Assembly: GCA_023476565.1 (NCBI GenBank)
Contig: JAMCVZ010000015.1
Coordinates: 1 to 57,017, forward strand
Direction of reading: 5' to 3'
Source: Nitrospirota bacterium
GTDB taxonomy: Bacteria > Nitrospirota > Thermodesulfovibrionia > Thermodesulfovibrionales > Dissulfurispiraceae
DNA: 57,017 nt
The translations under genes and the position numbers were made by a program. The notes under the pieces are model-generated. The model was given only the letters and a program-made list of their open reading frames with translations, did no database searches and had not been told where the DNA came from. This document shows positions 1 to 9,220 of the stretch, in pieces (the stretch's first letter is position 1; each line of letters begins with the position of its first letter).

Positions 1-1433
1 CCAAGCCATCCGGAATCAATATTCTCTTCATCCTGAGCGTCGATTGATTTGTTTTTCGCTATCCAGGCGAAATCAGCTCCGTTTTTTACGCTATTGATCA
101 CCGCATTCGCTTCCTCTTCGGTTTTGAGGACTATCTTCTGAATTTTGTATCGTGTAGGCTTGAGAAAACTCTTCCGGTTGTCAAGATAGTACTTTTTCAG
201 CGCCTTGTCGGAGATCTCGATTTTGGGCGCGATCACTCTCCTGATAAAGGTGTTCTTCAGAAGCTGATCTTTGTAATCGTTAAGCTTTTCTTTCAAAGCA
301 GGCGACATTTCGTAATGACGCCTTAAAGCTTCGTGGTCTACCACTTTATAATCGATCCATGTATTGATAATCCTCTCTTTTATTTTCTCAAAGTCGGGTG
401 CTTGCTTCTCCTGCACCGCTTGCGCCGCTAATTCCCCTGCGGTCAAAACCGAACCATACATTTCAACCAGGGGGGTCTTGTCTTTCAGCCACTTTTCCGT
501 CTCCTCTTTGCTCCCGTCAAGCTTGATCGTTTTAAGGAGAGCGCGATGAATTTTTACATTCGCCTGCTCCCGAAGGACTTTCAGGTACTCATCGCCACGC
601 TCCTTCTCCTTTTGCTTTCTTATCTCGCTTTTAATACTTTCGCTGAGCTTTTCAAATTCCTCATCAGGAGCGGCCTTTTTTTCCAGGAGCTTTATTATTA
701 CGTATTTATTGTTGATCGCGATCACATCGCTGATTTCGCCGGGTTTCATTCCGGTGACCACTTTCTCGATCTGCGGGATTATGGTCCTCCGGATAACGGT
801 TATCTCGTTCCTGTTCTTTTTTGCATCATCCTCAGAACCTGTCGCTTTGCCGGGGTTGTATTTTTTCGCAAGCCCGTTAAAATCCGCACCCTTTTTAAGC
901 TGCTCCAGGGCCTTTTTGCCTTCCTCCTCAGAACCGGTTTCAATAACAGCAAGGGTGAATTTCTCATAATTCTTTTTGTAAAAATCTGAGATTTCCTGAG
1001 CTGTTACGGAAACCTTCTGAACGATTTCCTCATTGTGGAGCTTGACCACCGACTCCCTGATGAGGAATGCATTGATTGCCCGTTGCACTTCAGGGAGTTG
1101 CTCCATGTCCATGCGGCGGGCCTCCTGGATGATCAGCCTGTCAGCTATAAGTTTCTGCATATAATGAGATATGTCCAGCGCTTTTGCGGCGGAGAGATCC
1201 TCCCTGCGGTGCGCGATATTCAACATATAGTTCAGGTCCCCTTCGGTGATACTCTCACCGTTCACCACCGCAAAAACAGCCTCTTTCCTCCCGGTCGTAA
1301 TACAGCCGCTTAAAAATATCAGCAGGGAGCACAGGACTACGGGTAAAAAGCGCAGGACAGAATAGCCGGAGCCCTTGCTCCCGGCTTTTTGTTTTGTCGT
1401 GCACATTCTTTGTCTTTTCCCTTCTAAAACCAT
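1..1433 (-). CDS. PpiC/SurA-type peptidyl-prolyl isomerase lipoprotein (3' end cut by window)
   Basis: Read on the minus strand, the frame is open from position 1433 to the window edge, so the C-terminus is missing. The N-terminus is a basic stretch, a hydrophobic segment and a lipobox ending LSGC, so this is probably an anchored lipoprotein. Next comes a SurA/PrsA-type helical region containing VVNGESITEGDL, then a parvulin-like unit around residues 140-255. A second parvulin-like unit begins near residue 410 (KYYLDNRKSFLKP...GADFAWIAKN) and is cut off. The 1433 start has GGAG eight bases upstream and overlaps the preceding gene. An ATG at 1406 gives a more usual signal-peptide length. Parvulins of this family fold outer-membrane or secreted proteins. 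As last gene of the cytochrome-export run it may help fold the barrel or the cytochromes, which is inference. Confidence 0.88.
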   Translation of the reverse strand, partial: MVLEGKRQRMCTTKQKAGSKGSGYSVLRFLPVVLCSLLIFLSGCITTGRKEAVFAVVNGESITEGDLNYMLNIAHRREDLSAAKALDISHYMQKLIADRLIIQEARRMDMEQLPEVQRAINAFLIRESVVKLHNEEIVQKVSVTAQEISDFYKKNYEKFTLAVIETGSEEEGKKALEQLKKGADFNGLAKKYNPGKATGSEDDAKKNRNEITVIRRTIIPQIEKVVTGMKPGEISDVIAINNKYVIIKLLEKKAAPDEEFEKLSESIKSEIRKQKEKERGDEYLKVLREQANVKIHRALLKTIKLDGSKEETEKWLKDKTPLVEMYGSVLTAGELAAQAVQEKQAPDFEKIKERIINTWIDYKVVDHEALRRHYEMSPALKEKLNDYKDQLLKNTFIRRVIAPKIEISDKALKKYYLDNRKSFLKPTRYKIQKIVLKTEEEANAVINSVKNGADFAWIAKNKSIDAQDEENIDSGWL

Positions 1434-2476
1434 CTCGCGTTCTCCATTTTTTTTATCAGAGTCGATATTACCTTGTAAGCAACCTGGTCGGCGGTCCTCA
1501 TCTTCCCCCAATCAAGGATGAAGATATTATCGTCGCCGTTCAGTTGATGGCTATCATACCATAGAATCTTTTTTTTATGCGCATCTACCAGCCTGATATT
1601 GATTGCGACCTCCGGGGGAGACAGGGGATCATACTTTTCCGGATAGGCTTCGACGGTGCCTATCAGGAATCCGTCCACCCCCAGCGATTTCGACATTTCA
1701 TCCATGCTTTTATAATCTATTTCGCCCCTGCGCCTGATCCTCGCATCGATAATGGACTGTCTGATATCGCCGTATTCCACCGGCATGAATCTTTTATTCC
1801 TTGACAGTTCCGTTAAAGTCATATAGGTCACTATAATGCCTGCTTCCCTGGCTTTGCTTTTGTTCTGGAAAGGCATTACCGCGATCCTGTAAGGCGCCTC
1901 CGTTTCTTTTTGAGGAGGAGCGGTAGTGAAGTCGGCAAGCAACCTGTCAACAACTCTGGGAATTAATTTATCTATGCTGGTTATCTTGCCCAGGTCCAGT
2001 ATTTTCGAAAAGTCCCCTCCTGCGGCAGTTGCCTGATTCGCCCAGAGAATATAGCCGCTGGAGGAGTCGACCAGGCGGGCGGAAAGCCCGATTACCGGAT
2101 CGGCCCCGGCATAAAATGAACTGACGGCGCCTATAAGGATGGCGTTCACATTCAGTTCAGCCCTGATCTTCCGGGCCAGGCCCCTGGGAATATAGCCCCT
2201 ATACCTGATCCTCTCCCTGAGCAGGATCTTGTCTAAGCCGTCCCCATCGATTATCTCTATTCCCTTCTTTTCCAGACGGCTCCTGATAACGGGGATAATC
2301 TTCGGCAGCGCATCCTTGTCATCGCTGAAATTCTCAAAGGGGAAAATTGCGATTCTTACAGCAGGATCATTTTTATTCTCCTGCGAAGGGGGAGGTGCAC
2401 AGCCAGCGCTTACTGCAAAAAGCAGAAAGCAGAAAGATCCGAGCAAAAGGCGGTAATCTCTTCTTTTTCGCGGCAT
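1424..2476 (-). CDS. Two-domain CsgG/GNA1162-like outer-membrane lipoprotein
   Basis: A 350-residue protein with a clear lipoprotein signal (FAVSAGC). It holds two copies of one fold. Repeat 1 runs from VRIAIFPFENFSD to about residue 190, and repeat 2 from YRIAVMPFQNKSK to the end. Each repeat has the pattern 'IAxxPFxN', a helical middle, 'LGVDGFLIGxV' (or NVNAILIGAV), and a strand naming the local substance ('RLVDxxxxxILW'). This is the curli-secretion CsgG / GNA1162 / FlgO type of fold, seen in lipoproteins that often oligomerise in the outer membrane. It follows two single-domain relatives in the same direction (10-base gap from 2486) and overlaps the isomerase gene. A role in export of the neighbouring cytochromes is inferred from position only. 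Confidence 0.8.
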   Translation of the reverse strand: MPRKRRDYRLLLGSFCFLLFAVSAGCAPPPSQENKNDPAVRIAIFPFENFSDDKDALPKIIPVIRSRLEKKGIEIIDGDGLDKILLRERIRYRGYIPRGLARKIRAELNVNAILIGAVSSFYAGADPVIGLSARLVDSSSGYILWANQATAAGGDFSKILDLGKITSIDKLIPRVVDRLLADFTTAPPQKETEAPYRIAVMPFQNKSKAREAGIIVTYMTLTELSRNKRFMPVEYGDIRQSIIDARIRRRGEIDYKSMDEMSKSLGVDGFLIGTVEAYPEKYDPLSPPEVAINIRLVDAHKKKILWYDSHQLNGDDNIFILDWGKMRTADQVAYKVISTLIKKMENARWF

Positions 2477-2485
2477 TGATTATGA

Positions 2486-3070
2486 TCAATACTTCATCAG
2501 AGTGTTGAGAGCTTCCCTTACTACCTTCAGCACGCTCTCGCTCATAGTATCCGACCTGGCGCCGAAATGTCTTGCCATGAAACTGGCGCCGCCGGTTGTC
2601 CTTGTGGCGGACCAGATAATGCTGCCCGAGCTTGCGTCAGCCATCATCAGCGTAATGCTTATTTCAGGAGCGGTAGTATTTCCTATCCTGGTCTCTCCGA
2701 ATTTTTCCACAGAGCCGAGGATAAATGCCTGTACCTTGAGAGTGCTTCCTAAAGATTTAATCTGATCCGCGGTTAAAGATGAAATCGATCTGGTCCCCAG
2801 CTTGTCTACCGCGGCGACCACTTCTCCCGGAACCACCACATCGACAAGGCCGGTGGCCAGCAGTTCGCTGATAACCATCTGTCTCACAATATCACCGGCA
2901 AACCTCTCATTCGTCAGATTGTCCAGAGGCAGCACCGCCACTCTTTTAATGAAGCTGAAATCCATATCCTGACGGACATGGAACGTGGAGACGCCGCCGC
3001 TGCGGCACCCCGAACCCGCAAATACAATAAGTATTGCCCCTAACAGAAAGGAATTCCTTAACAGTTTCAT
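2486..3070 (-). CDS. GNA1162/CsgG-like lipoprotein
   Basis: The start chosen gives a compact lipoprotein signal, MKLLRNSFLLGAILIVF followed by AGSGC, and has AGAGG about nine bases upstream. The frame stays open to a start at 3163, preceded by a G-rich tract, which would add an unlikely 31-residue basic extension. The mature part follows the GNA1162 pattern: IKRVAVLPLDNLTN, a helical stretch ending VVVPGEVVAAV, LKVQAFILGSVEKFGE, then ISITLMMADASSGSIIWS and a C-terminal helix. It is clearly paralogous to the next gene upstream: both share TTGGASFMARHFGA / TSGGANFWTRHFGA. Such lipoproteins are periplasm-facing outer-membrane proteins, and this one probably works with the neighbouring relatives. 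Confidence 0.8.
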   Translation of the reverse strand: MKLLRNSFLLGAILIVFAGSGCRSGGVSTFHVRQDMDFSFIKRVAVLPLDNLTNERFAGDIVRQMVISELLATGLVDVVVPGEVVAAVDKLGTRSISSLTADQIKSLGSTLKVQAFILGSVEKFGETRIGNTTAPEISITLMMADASSGSIIWSATRTTGGASFMARHFGARSDTMSESVLKVVREALNTLMKY

Positions 3071-3204
3071 CCGTAAATACCTCTTATCTGTCATTATATA
3101 GCCGTTATACATTTTCGCCTGCGACAACCGTGACCGTCTTATCTGCCGGATGTTCTCCTTCATTATGCCCCCCCGCCGCAGACAGCAACCCGGATTAGAA
3201 TAAC

Positions 3205-3825
3205 TTAGAATAACGTATCAATGGCCCCTTTTACCACTTTCCTGGCGGTCTCGCTCAACGACGCTCCCTCTGCCCCAAAATGTCTGGTCCAGAAATTGGC
3301 GCCGCCCGATGTGCGCCATACGGACCATAAGATAGTGCCCGAGCCCGCATCGAGCAATACGAGATGGATGGATACCTCGGGATAGGTAGCGGAGATCCCG
3401 GTGCTCATCCCGAAGGACTCCACGGATCCCGTCAATACCGCGTCCACCCCCAGCATTTTCTGCATGCCCTGCAGCTCCTTGACCGACAGGGAGCTGCGGG
3501 ATTGCACTTTTAACTCGTTAAGAGCTCTTGTGATCTCTCCGGGTTCAATGACATCAACCCCTCTTGACAGCATCTCGGTAATTACCGCTTTCCTGATCTT
3601 TTCCCCCGCGTACCCGTCGGTTGAATAGTTCTCTAAAGGCAGTACTGCAATCCGCTTGAGAGAGCTGACGCTGAATTCCGGACGGGTATAGTATTTCATC
3701 GCTCCGGTGCATCCGGAGATGAGGGGTGTCAGGAGCAAAAAAGCTACAAACGTTGAAACGAGCGATAACAGGACATCTCTTGTGCTTTTCGCCTTACTAA
3801 TCATAAGCTTTATTATTATAAACAC
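3205..3825 (-). CDS. GNA1162/CsgG-like lipoprotein
   Basis: A lipoprotein with lipobox LISGC, followed by the GNA1162-like domain: LKRIAVLPLENYSTD, VIEPGEITRALNEL, LGVDAVLTGSVESFG and VSIHLVLLDAGSGTILWS, ending in a helix. It aligns along its whole length with the gene at 2486-3070, so the two are tandem duplicates. The listed start is a GTG 12 bases after the stop of the beta-barrel gene. An ATG at 3804 (MISKAKSTRD...) would also give a good lipoprotein signal. Immediate linkage to the barrel suggests a complex at the outer membrane, perhaps analogous to a CsgG-type ring or an accessory lipoprotein, which is inference. Confidence 0.8.
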   Translation of the reverse strand: MFIIIKLMISKAKSTRDVLLSLVSTFVAFLLLTPLISGCTGAMKYYTRPEFSVSSLKRIAVLPLENYSTDGYAGEKIRKAVITEMLSRGVDVIEPGEITRALNELKVQSRSSLSVKELQGMQKMLGVDAVLTGSVESFGMSTGISATYPEVSIHLVLLDAGSGTILWSVWRTSGGANFWTRHFGAEGASLSETARKVVKGAIDTLF

Positions 3826-3837
3826 TTCTTTTCAAAA

Positions 3838-6264
3838 TTACCAGAACCTGCAATTCAAATTTATACCTATGTTATAGCTTTTTGTATTTTTAACCGCCTC
3901 AGTTTGTGTATAGCTGTATGCCAGTTGCAGGTCTAAAAATTTTGTGATATACCATATCGCATAATTATTGAACGTATCGCTCACCGTCGGTCCCGGTTCA
4001 GAACGGGTATGCTGGTAATTTGTGTTCAGTTTGATCACCGGGAAAGGCAGCCAGTCGAGCAGAACGCCTTCGGATGTGGTAGTATTGCCGCCCGATAACA
4101 ATATCCTGAAGGTGCCTGAGAGATTGACAAGCCTGCTGGGACGATACGAAATGATCGTTCCCCCCTCTTCAGTCAAGGTGGTCACGCCTCCTGACAACGT
4201 CGAGTTGACGCCGTACGTAAGGGTAGTAAACAGCTTCGGAGTAAGGGTGGCATCGATCGATCCCCTGAGATATCGTGAATTAGAGGGTTGAGCATTGACC
4301 AGATAAGATTGTGTCTGCGTATATCCTATATCGGTGATCATATTGACGTTCCTGTATAATTTCGATCCTATATTCAACAGCACCGAGTCGATCGTGGACT
4401 GCTTTGCGCCGAAGCTGTAATTGTCATTCTTGATGAATGTCAGGCTTGTATTGAGTGTCGGCAGCGGAGCGGAGCTGAAGGCCAGCGAATAGATATTCGA
4501 CGCGGTATCCAGTTCCTTCCTGTTGTCATAGGCCTCATTTCTCTGTATGCGCGCGGTGGTGGTGAGCAGTCTGTGCGCCATCCATGTGGTTGTGGCGCCG
4601 TAGGTTTTCGTGATATTGCTTCTCATGCCCGTCCCCGCCCCTTTGGAGGATTTCTTAATAATATCCCCGGCGATATTGCTGATGGAGTCCCAGACCGAGG
4701 CGGGATTCGTATCCGCCCTGTTCAGGAGGTAATTGAGCGCGATGTTCAGCGTCTGCGCAGGCCTCAGGTTCACATTAAAATTCAATCCCTGGTTAAACAA
4801 AGTCGTGGTATCGACGGTCTTTCCCGTTGAGGGGATGATATCTATTCCGAAGGCCTCTATTTCCGTTACAAATACGTCGTTCACATTGGCCGTATCCTGA
4901 TTCACCACCTTAAAAAATGAGGCGTTCTGGGGGGAGAACTTGATATCATAACGGTAAATTCTGTTGAACGGATCGAATACGGACAGGCTCACGCTTGAAA
5001 CAGCGGCCGGTGTCCACTCATTCACTACCGGGGAATTGGTGTTGCTCGTATAAACCCGCCATTTGCTGGGATCATTGCCGACAACGGTATCCAGCGTAAC
5101 ATTGTTCACGGATGTTACATAAATGGAGAGCGTATCTACGCCCTTATCGGAAGAGATAAGCCGGATGCCTATATTATGGTACTTATTCGCGTCAGGGGCA
5201 GCCTCGTTCTGGCCGATATTGATCTTTGGTATCGGTGCAGCATAACCGGCTGTCGGGTTGGGATTGTTGAATGCGTCGGTCAGCGCGCTCTCGGATGAGA
5301 GCTGGTTGATGTTTTTCGGATTGCCCGTTTCGTGGGGGAGGACGCTGCCCGTTTCCGTTGCAGCGCCTTTTGCATAGAGGCCCGACAAAGGAGTCCGCCT
5401 TACCGATACACTGCCGGTTTTTATCGAAAACTGCTCGTTCTTATTCCTTACATAGTTCCCCTGATAGACCGCTGAAATGAAAACCAGGCCGTCCTTGATC
5501 GATCTCGAGTAGCCGACATTGTACAGTCCGGTGAAATTGTCGGATGTCGATTTGAATACAGTGCTGATCGGGGTTTTATTCTCATTGCGCGTGTAGTAAA
5601 GGTTATACGAAAGGTCCAGATTTTTGTAAGGGAATTTATATGCTGAATTCCCTGAATATCTGTTGCTGGTATTGTCCGTCTGCCTCGGAGAAAGATAGTC
5701 GGAATCCACCTGCCTGTCGTATTGAAGCATGAGGGAGGGGAATTCATAGGGAGTAACGTTCAGCCTGGAATAATAGAACTCGGAGGTCTTCCTGCTTTCA
5801 TCCCTGATATGCGTTGTTGACCACTGTTCCAGGCGGCGGTAACCGGTGTCTATGGAGTACATCGGGTTCCGGAGAAAAAAGTCTATTGCCGGTTCCGCGG
5901 CTCTCTGGTAGGCGGTTGTTTTCTTACCCTCTGCATCGGTCGAATGCAGGTTGGTCAGGCTTGTCCTTAAATAAATCTGATAGGAAAGGACAGGCGTGAT
6001 AAATTTATCGAGGCGCAGATAATAGTTCTCGTTGAGATTGTTCTGGGCGGAGATTTTTTTGCCGTCCTCGTACTGTTTTGCGGTAGTGCGGTTCAAGTTC
6101 GCCCATCCGCTGAGCCCTTCGGCTAAAACAGGGGACCAATAAAAAAGCGGCAGGCTGAAAGCGAGGAGGGCTGCGCAAACGGCAAAAAATACAGGACGCA
6201 AAGCATAGATATTTTCTCCCTCCCCTCCATGCTTTATATCCCCGGTTCTATGCCTTTCGCCCAT
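3838..6264 (-). CDS. Large outer-membrane beta-barrel protein (porin-like)
   Basis: An 808-residue protein. A long N-terminal region is followed by a hydrophobic signal segment (VFFAVCAALLAFSLPLF...) ending near AEG. The mature chain is rich in alternating polar/aromatic strands such as NENYYLRLDKFITPVLSYQIYL and LDLSYNLYYTRNE. It ends ...NLNCRFW, with the terminal aromatic residue expected for a BAM-inserted barrel. The middle (about residues 270-520) contains a less barrel-like insert (DTLSIYVTSVNNVTLD, RYDIKFSPQNASFF), perhaps a jelly-roll or Ig-like domain. No TonB box or plug is seen. It lies between the propeller lipoprotein and the CsgG-like lipoproteins, so it is the best candidate for the pore or anchor of the cluster. 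The exact family is not recognised. Confidence 0.8.
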   Translation of the reverse strand: MGERHRTGDIKHGGEGENIYALRPVFFAVCAALLAFSLPLFYWSPVLAEGLSGWANLNRTTAKQYEDGKKISAQNNLNENYYLRLDKFITPVLSYQIYLRTSLTNLHSTDAEGKKTTAYQRAAEPAIDFFLRNPMYSIDTGYRRLEQWSTTHIRDESRKTSEFYYSRLNVTPYEFPSLMLQYDRQVDSDYLSPRQTDNTSNRYSGNSAYKFPYKNLDLSYNLYYTRNENKTPISTVFKSTSDNFTGLYNVGYSRSIKDGLVFISAVYQGNYVRNKNEQFSIKTGSVSVRRTPLSGLYAKGAATETGSVLPHETGNPKNINQLSSESALTDAFNNPNPTAGYAAPIPKINIGQNEAAPDANKYHNIGIRLISSDKGVDTLSIYVTSVNNVTLDTVVGNDPSKWRVYTSNTNSPVVNEWTPAAVSSVSLSVFDPFNRIYRYDIKFSPQNASFFKVVNQDTANVNDVFVTEIEAFGIDIIPSTGKTVDTTTLFNQGLNFNVNLRPAQTLNIALNYLLNRADTNPASVWDSISNIAGDIIKKSSKGAGTGMRSNITKTYGATTTWMAHRLLTTTARIQRNEAYDNRKELDTASNIYSLAFSSAPLPTLNTSLTFIKNDNYSFGAKQSTIDSVLLNIGSKLYRNVNMITDIGYTQTQSYLVNAQPSNSRYLRGSIDATLTPKLFTTLTYGVNSTLSGGVTTLTEEGGTIISYRPSRLVNLSGTFRILLSGGNTTTSEGVLLDWLPFPVIKLNTNYQHTRSEPGPTVSDTFNNYAIWYITKFLDLQLAYSYTQTEAVKNTKSYNIGINLNCRFW

Positions 6265-6305
6265 CGGTCATTTCTCTCTTCTTTTAGTCCGCTGTCCATC
6301 CCCTG

Positions 6306-7905
6306 CTATCGCGGGAACATTGTAATCCCGTAAGGCTTTCTCCCTACGGGGATTATCTGTTCTACATTTCTTGTAGTCTTGTCTATAACCGATACGTCGT
6401 TCGACCCCCTGTTTACTACATAAAGCTTCCGGGATTCAGGGTCCATCAACAACGCTCTCGGGGCTTTTTCTACCGCGATAGCGGCAATGATCGGGGTCAA
6501 TACCGCCCTTATCGTATCAGACCCCTCCGGGAAGGGCCTGATGACCACTACGTCACCGGGGATCTCCCTCAGCAGATACACCCTGTCAAAAGACGGGTCG
6601 GCAACAACTCCTATACCGGAGATCCCGATGTTGTTAATAGTGCTGATGACATTGCTCCTGCTCCCCCTGACAAATTTCAGGATATCCATGACCGAGAGCT
6701 TGTCGGTATCGTAGTTCGTGATATAAACTTTCCCCCTCGGGTAGTCTACGCCGAGCGATATCGGGCTCCATTCGACCCCTAAATTGCTCACATCCACGCT
6801 TTTTAGCGTCGAAAGGTCCATCCTCACAACAGAAATATCCTTGGAGTTTTTGTTTACCACATACACATTGAAAAATTTTTCACGGTAGCTTCTTAAGGTA
6901 TTTACATCATCCGTGCTGAGGGATCTCGCATTCAAAAGGGCATCCACCGGCGGGTCCGCCGCAATAGCCACAGGGCCGCTCCCGACATTTACCTTTTCCA
7001 GTTCCTGATAGGTCGTCCCGTCTATAACGGATATGTTATTGGAACTGTAATTCGTTACGAAAACAAGCTCTTTGTCCGGGTTTATTCTGGCTACCGCAAC
7101 ACCTTCCGCGCCCCACCCGAACCTGATAGGGACCTCGGTATCCACTTTATTCGTAGTCGGGTTAATCACGGAGAGGCTGTGAGAGCCCGAATTCGCCACA
7201 TACACTCTCAATGCATCCCTCCTGACGCCTACTGCAACCCCTCTCGGCCTCTTTCCTACCAGCACCGTGGCAACCACTTCGCCTGTCTGCCTGTTGATCA
7301 CCGAAACGTTGTTCGATTCCTCATTCGTCACATATACAAGCAGGGAGCTCAATTCCGCTGTCGGTCCTTTCACGGTAAATACCGGCCTGAAGAGATATCC
7401 CTCCACAATAGATGCATCCGCATTCCAGCCCACAAACAATGATGTGTTCACATTCCTGTTCATTGTGAATTTTACATCGAGCTCTATTCCTTCGGGAGGA
7501 AGCGCCAGGCGTGCTATCCTGTCTTTTCTCTTTATTGACGCCTCTTTTATCACAAACCGGATTTTCTTGTATGTGCCTTCGGGCAGGTCCCTCTCCCCCA
7601 GGAGTATCTGGCGACCCGCCATGGCAATGGAGTTGACGCTCCGGGGGGGGGGCTGTCAGCACCTCCCTGTAGGTACCGTCCTCAGCCATAACGCTGACTG
7701 CCTGCAGATCAAAGGTAATATCCAGGGCGGCTTTCTCAGGCCCGTTCATAAAAAGGCTGATCTGGCCCTGGTTCGCGTCATGTGACAGGGGTTCGTCCTG
7801 CTCTCTCACCGTTGCACATGCCGCCAGGAGCAGCAAAGAGCAAAAAACAAAAGTCAGAAAAAAAAGAGAACTGTGCCTGCAGAACATATTCCGTTTGCCG
7901 TGCAT
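6306..7905 (-). pseudogene. DUF4382 + YVTN beta-propeller lipoprotein, interrupted by a frameshift at a C10 tract
   Basis: Two overlapping minus-strand frames encode one protein. The first starts near 7905 (MHGKRNMFCRHS, with GGAG upstream) and has a lipobox LLLLAAC. It then enters a DUF4382 domain (GQISLFMNGPEKAALDITFD...REVLTAPPP) and loses frame. The second continues the same domain (SVNSIAMAGRQILLGERD LPEGTYKKIRFVIKEA) and then about eight YVTN-type propeller repeats (VYVTNEESNNVSVINRQTGE, VYVANSGSHSLSVINP and so on). The break lies at ten consecutive C on the coding strand (7643-7652). C9 would restore a continuous reading frame. It may be a sequencing or assembly error, a true pseudogene, or a phase-variable gene. 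The expected intact product is a surface or periplasmic adhesin-like propeller lipoprotein. Confidence 0.8.
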
Positions 7906-8025
7906 GTCATCCGGCTCCGCCGTATTGCCGCCTTGCGCGGCTGTTGCAGACCTTCCGGCCACAACTACAAATGCAGTTGCCTTTGTATCCCGCTGGTTCC
8001 CGATCATTCGATATGCCCCCGCCTT

Positions 8026-9021
8026 TTACATCGATTTAAACACCTGTATCCTGTCATTGAAGGTGTCTGAAACAAACAGCCTTCCCTTTGAATCAATAGT
8101 TATATCCGTCGGATGCTGGAACCACCCTTCCGTCCATCCCATGCCGCCGAATTCGGAGATGTATTTTCCGTCCATGTCATATATGTTTACGGTATGCCGC
8201 ATATAATCGACTACATACATCTTGCCGACATTATAATCCACGGCAATCCCCTTCGGCCGGCTCAGTTTGCCTGCATTCCCTCCCTTTTCACCGAATTTGA
8301 AAAGAAACTTTCTATTCTCGTCGTAAACGTAAATGCGGCTTTCCTCTTCGCTCAGGAGGTATATCTTTCCCTTCCTGTCTATCATTACATTGTTCAACCT
8401 TGCCTTTTTATCTCCCTCTTCGGGCGACATGATATCAAGAAATTTACCGTTTTTGTCCAGCACTATCACCCCGGGAAAATGGAGCCCTGCGACATAGATA
8501 AGGCCGTTTTTATCTATCGCTATGCGATACGGCATGAAGGAGTCCGCCCCCTCAAAACCTTCAAAATATATATTTTGTTCCCAGTTGAGACACGCGTTAA
8601 AAACGGAAATCCGGTTCTTCGGGTCACTTTTTGACAATGCCTGGGCAACGTAAACGTCCCCCTTTTCATCCACAGCCAACCCCTGGGGACTTTCAATGCC
8701 GTTTCTTTTCGAAAGGGTATAAAGAGGAAAGAGATCGGATGAATAGATAATGATCCTCACCATGCTGTCGATCACGTAGATCTCATTCATCACAGGTTCA
8801 GCCAGCACAAAGGACGGATAGGCGAGCTTTCCCCCATCCTCATCGGAATTGATACTGTCCAGATAATTTGATTCCCCTTCTGATTGGGCGCTCAGTTGCC
8901 GGGGAACAAAAAGCTGCAGGCAGAGGGTAAGCAGCAGGAAGGACAGGAGCAAATGCTTCCCATATGTGCTATTCCCCCCGTATAGACCCAAAACACTTCC
9001 TGAAAAAGGATTATTTTTCAC
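8026..9021 (-). CDS. NHL-repeat six-bladed beta-propeller, secreted
   Basis: An N-terminal hydrophobic signal (HLLLSFLLLTLCLQLFV...LSAQ) precedes repeated NHL blades: PQGLAVDEKGDVYVAQ, PYRIAIDKNGLIYVAG, LNNVMIDRKGKIYLLS, PKGIAVDYNVGKMYVVD and PTDITIDSKGRLFVSD. This gives a propeller of about 300 residues. The listed start is GTG with no Shine-Dalgarno. A TTG at 8991, preceded by AGGAAG, fits better with the promoter at 9029-9058. To my recollection an NHL-repeat gene also sits beside omcS/omcT in Geobacter sulfurreducens, which supports a link to the cytochrome next door. NHL propellers bind proteins, so a chaperone or capping role toward the cytochromes is possible but inferred. Confidence 0.85.
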   Translation of the reverse strand: MKNNPFSGSVLGLYGGNSTYGKHLLLSFLLLTLCLQLFVPRQLSAQSEGESNYLDSINSDEDGGKLAYPSFVLAEPVMNEIYVIDSMVRIIIYSSDLFPLYTLSKRNGIESPQGLAVDEKGDVYVAQALSKSDPKNRISVFNACLNWEQNIYFEGFEGADSFMPYRIAIDKNGLIYVAGLHFPGVIVLDKNGKFLDIMSPEEGDKKARLNNVMIDRKGKIYLLSEEESRIYVYDENRKFLFKFGEKGGNAGKLSRPKGIAVDYNVGKMYVVDYMRHTVNIYDMDGKYISEFGGMGWTEGWFQHPTDITIDSKGRLFVSDTFNDRIQVFKSM

Positions 9022-9028
9022 AACTTTA

Positions 9029-9058
9029 ATTTTATTTGGAATCTTATCAATGTGTCAA
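9029..9058 (-). promoter_or_regulatory. Sigma-70-like promoter of the NHL/propeller/barrel run
   Basis: On the minus strand TTGACA (9058-9053), an 18-base spacer and TAAAAT (9034-9029) match the consensus. The start site would fall near 9022, which supports the downstream TTG start of the NHL gene or a leaderless GTG start. Confidence 0.5.
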
Positions 9059-9220
9059 TCAATTTTTCAGCAATTTTTAGTTTTCTGCGCTATCGGCACG
9101 ATATATAATGGGCCATGTCCAGGGAAAAGGCAGGGGAGGCAGAGAGAATCTGGCAGAGCGGGATGCCGCCGTATTAAATAAGGGGATTCCCAATGCGAGG
9201 CCCCCCTGAATTCTTTTTCC

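Noticed and set aside
364-1313. Open plus-strand frames at 364-549, 546-989, 709-969 and 1035-1313
   Set aside because: They are antisense to the continuous minus-strand prolyl-isomerase frame, which has a signal peptide and family motifs.
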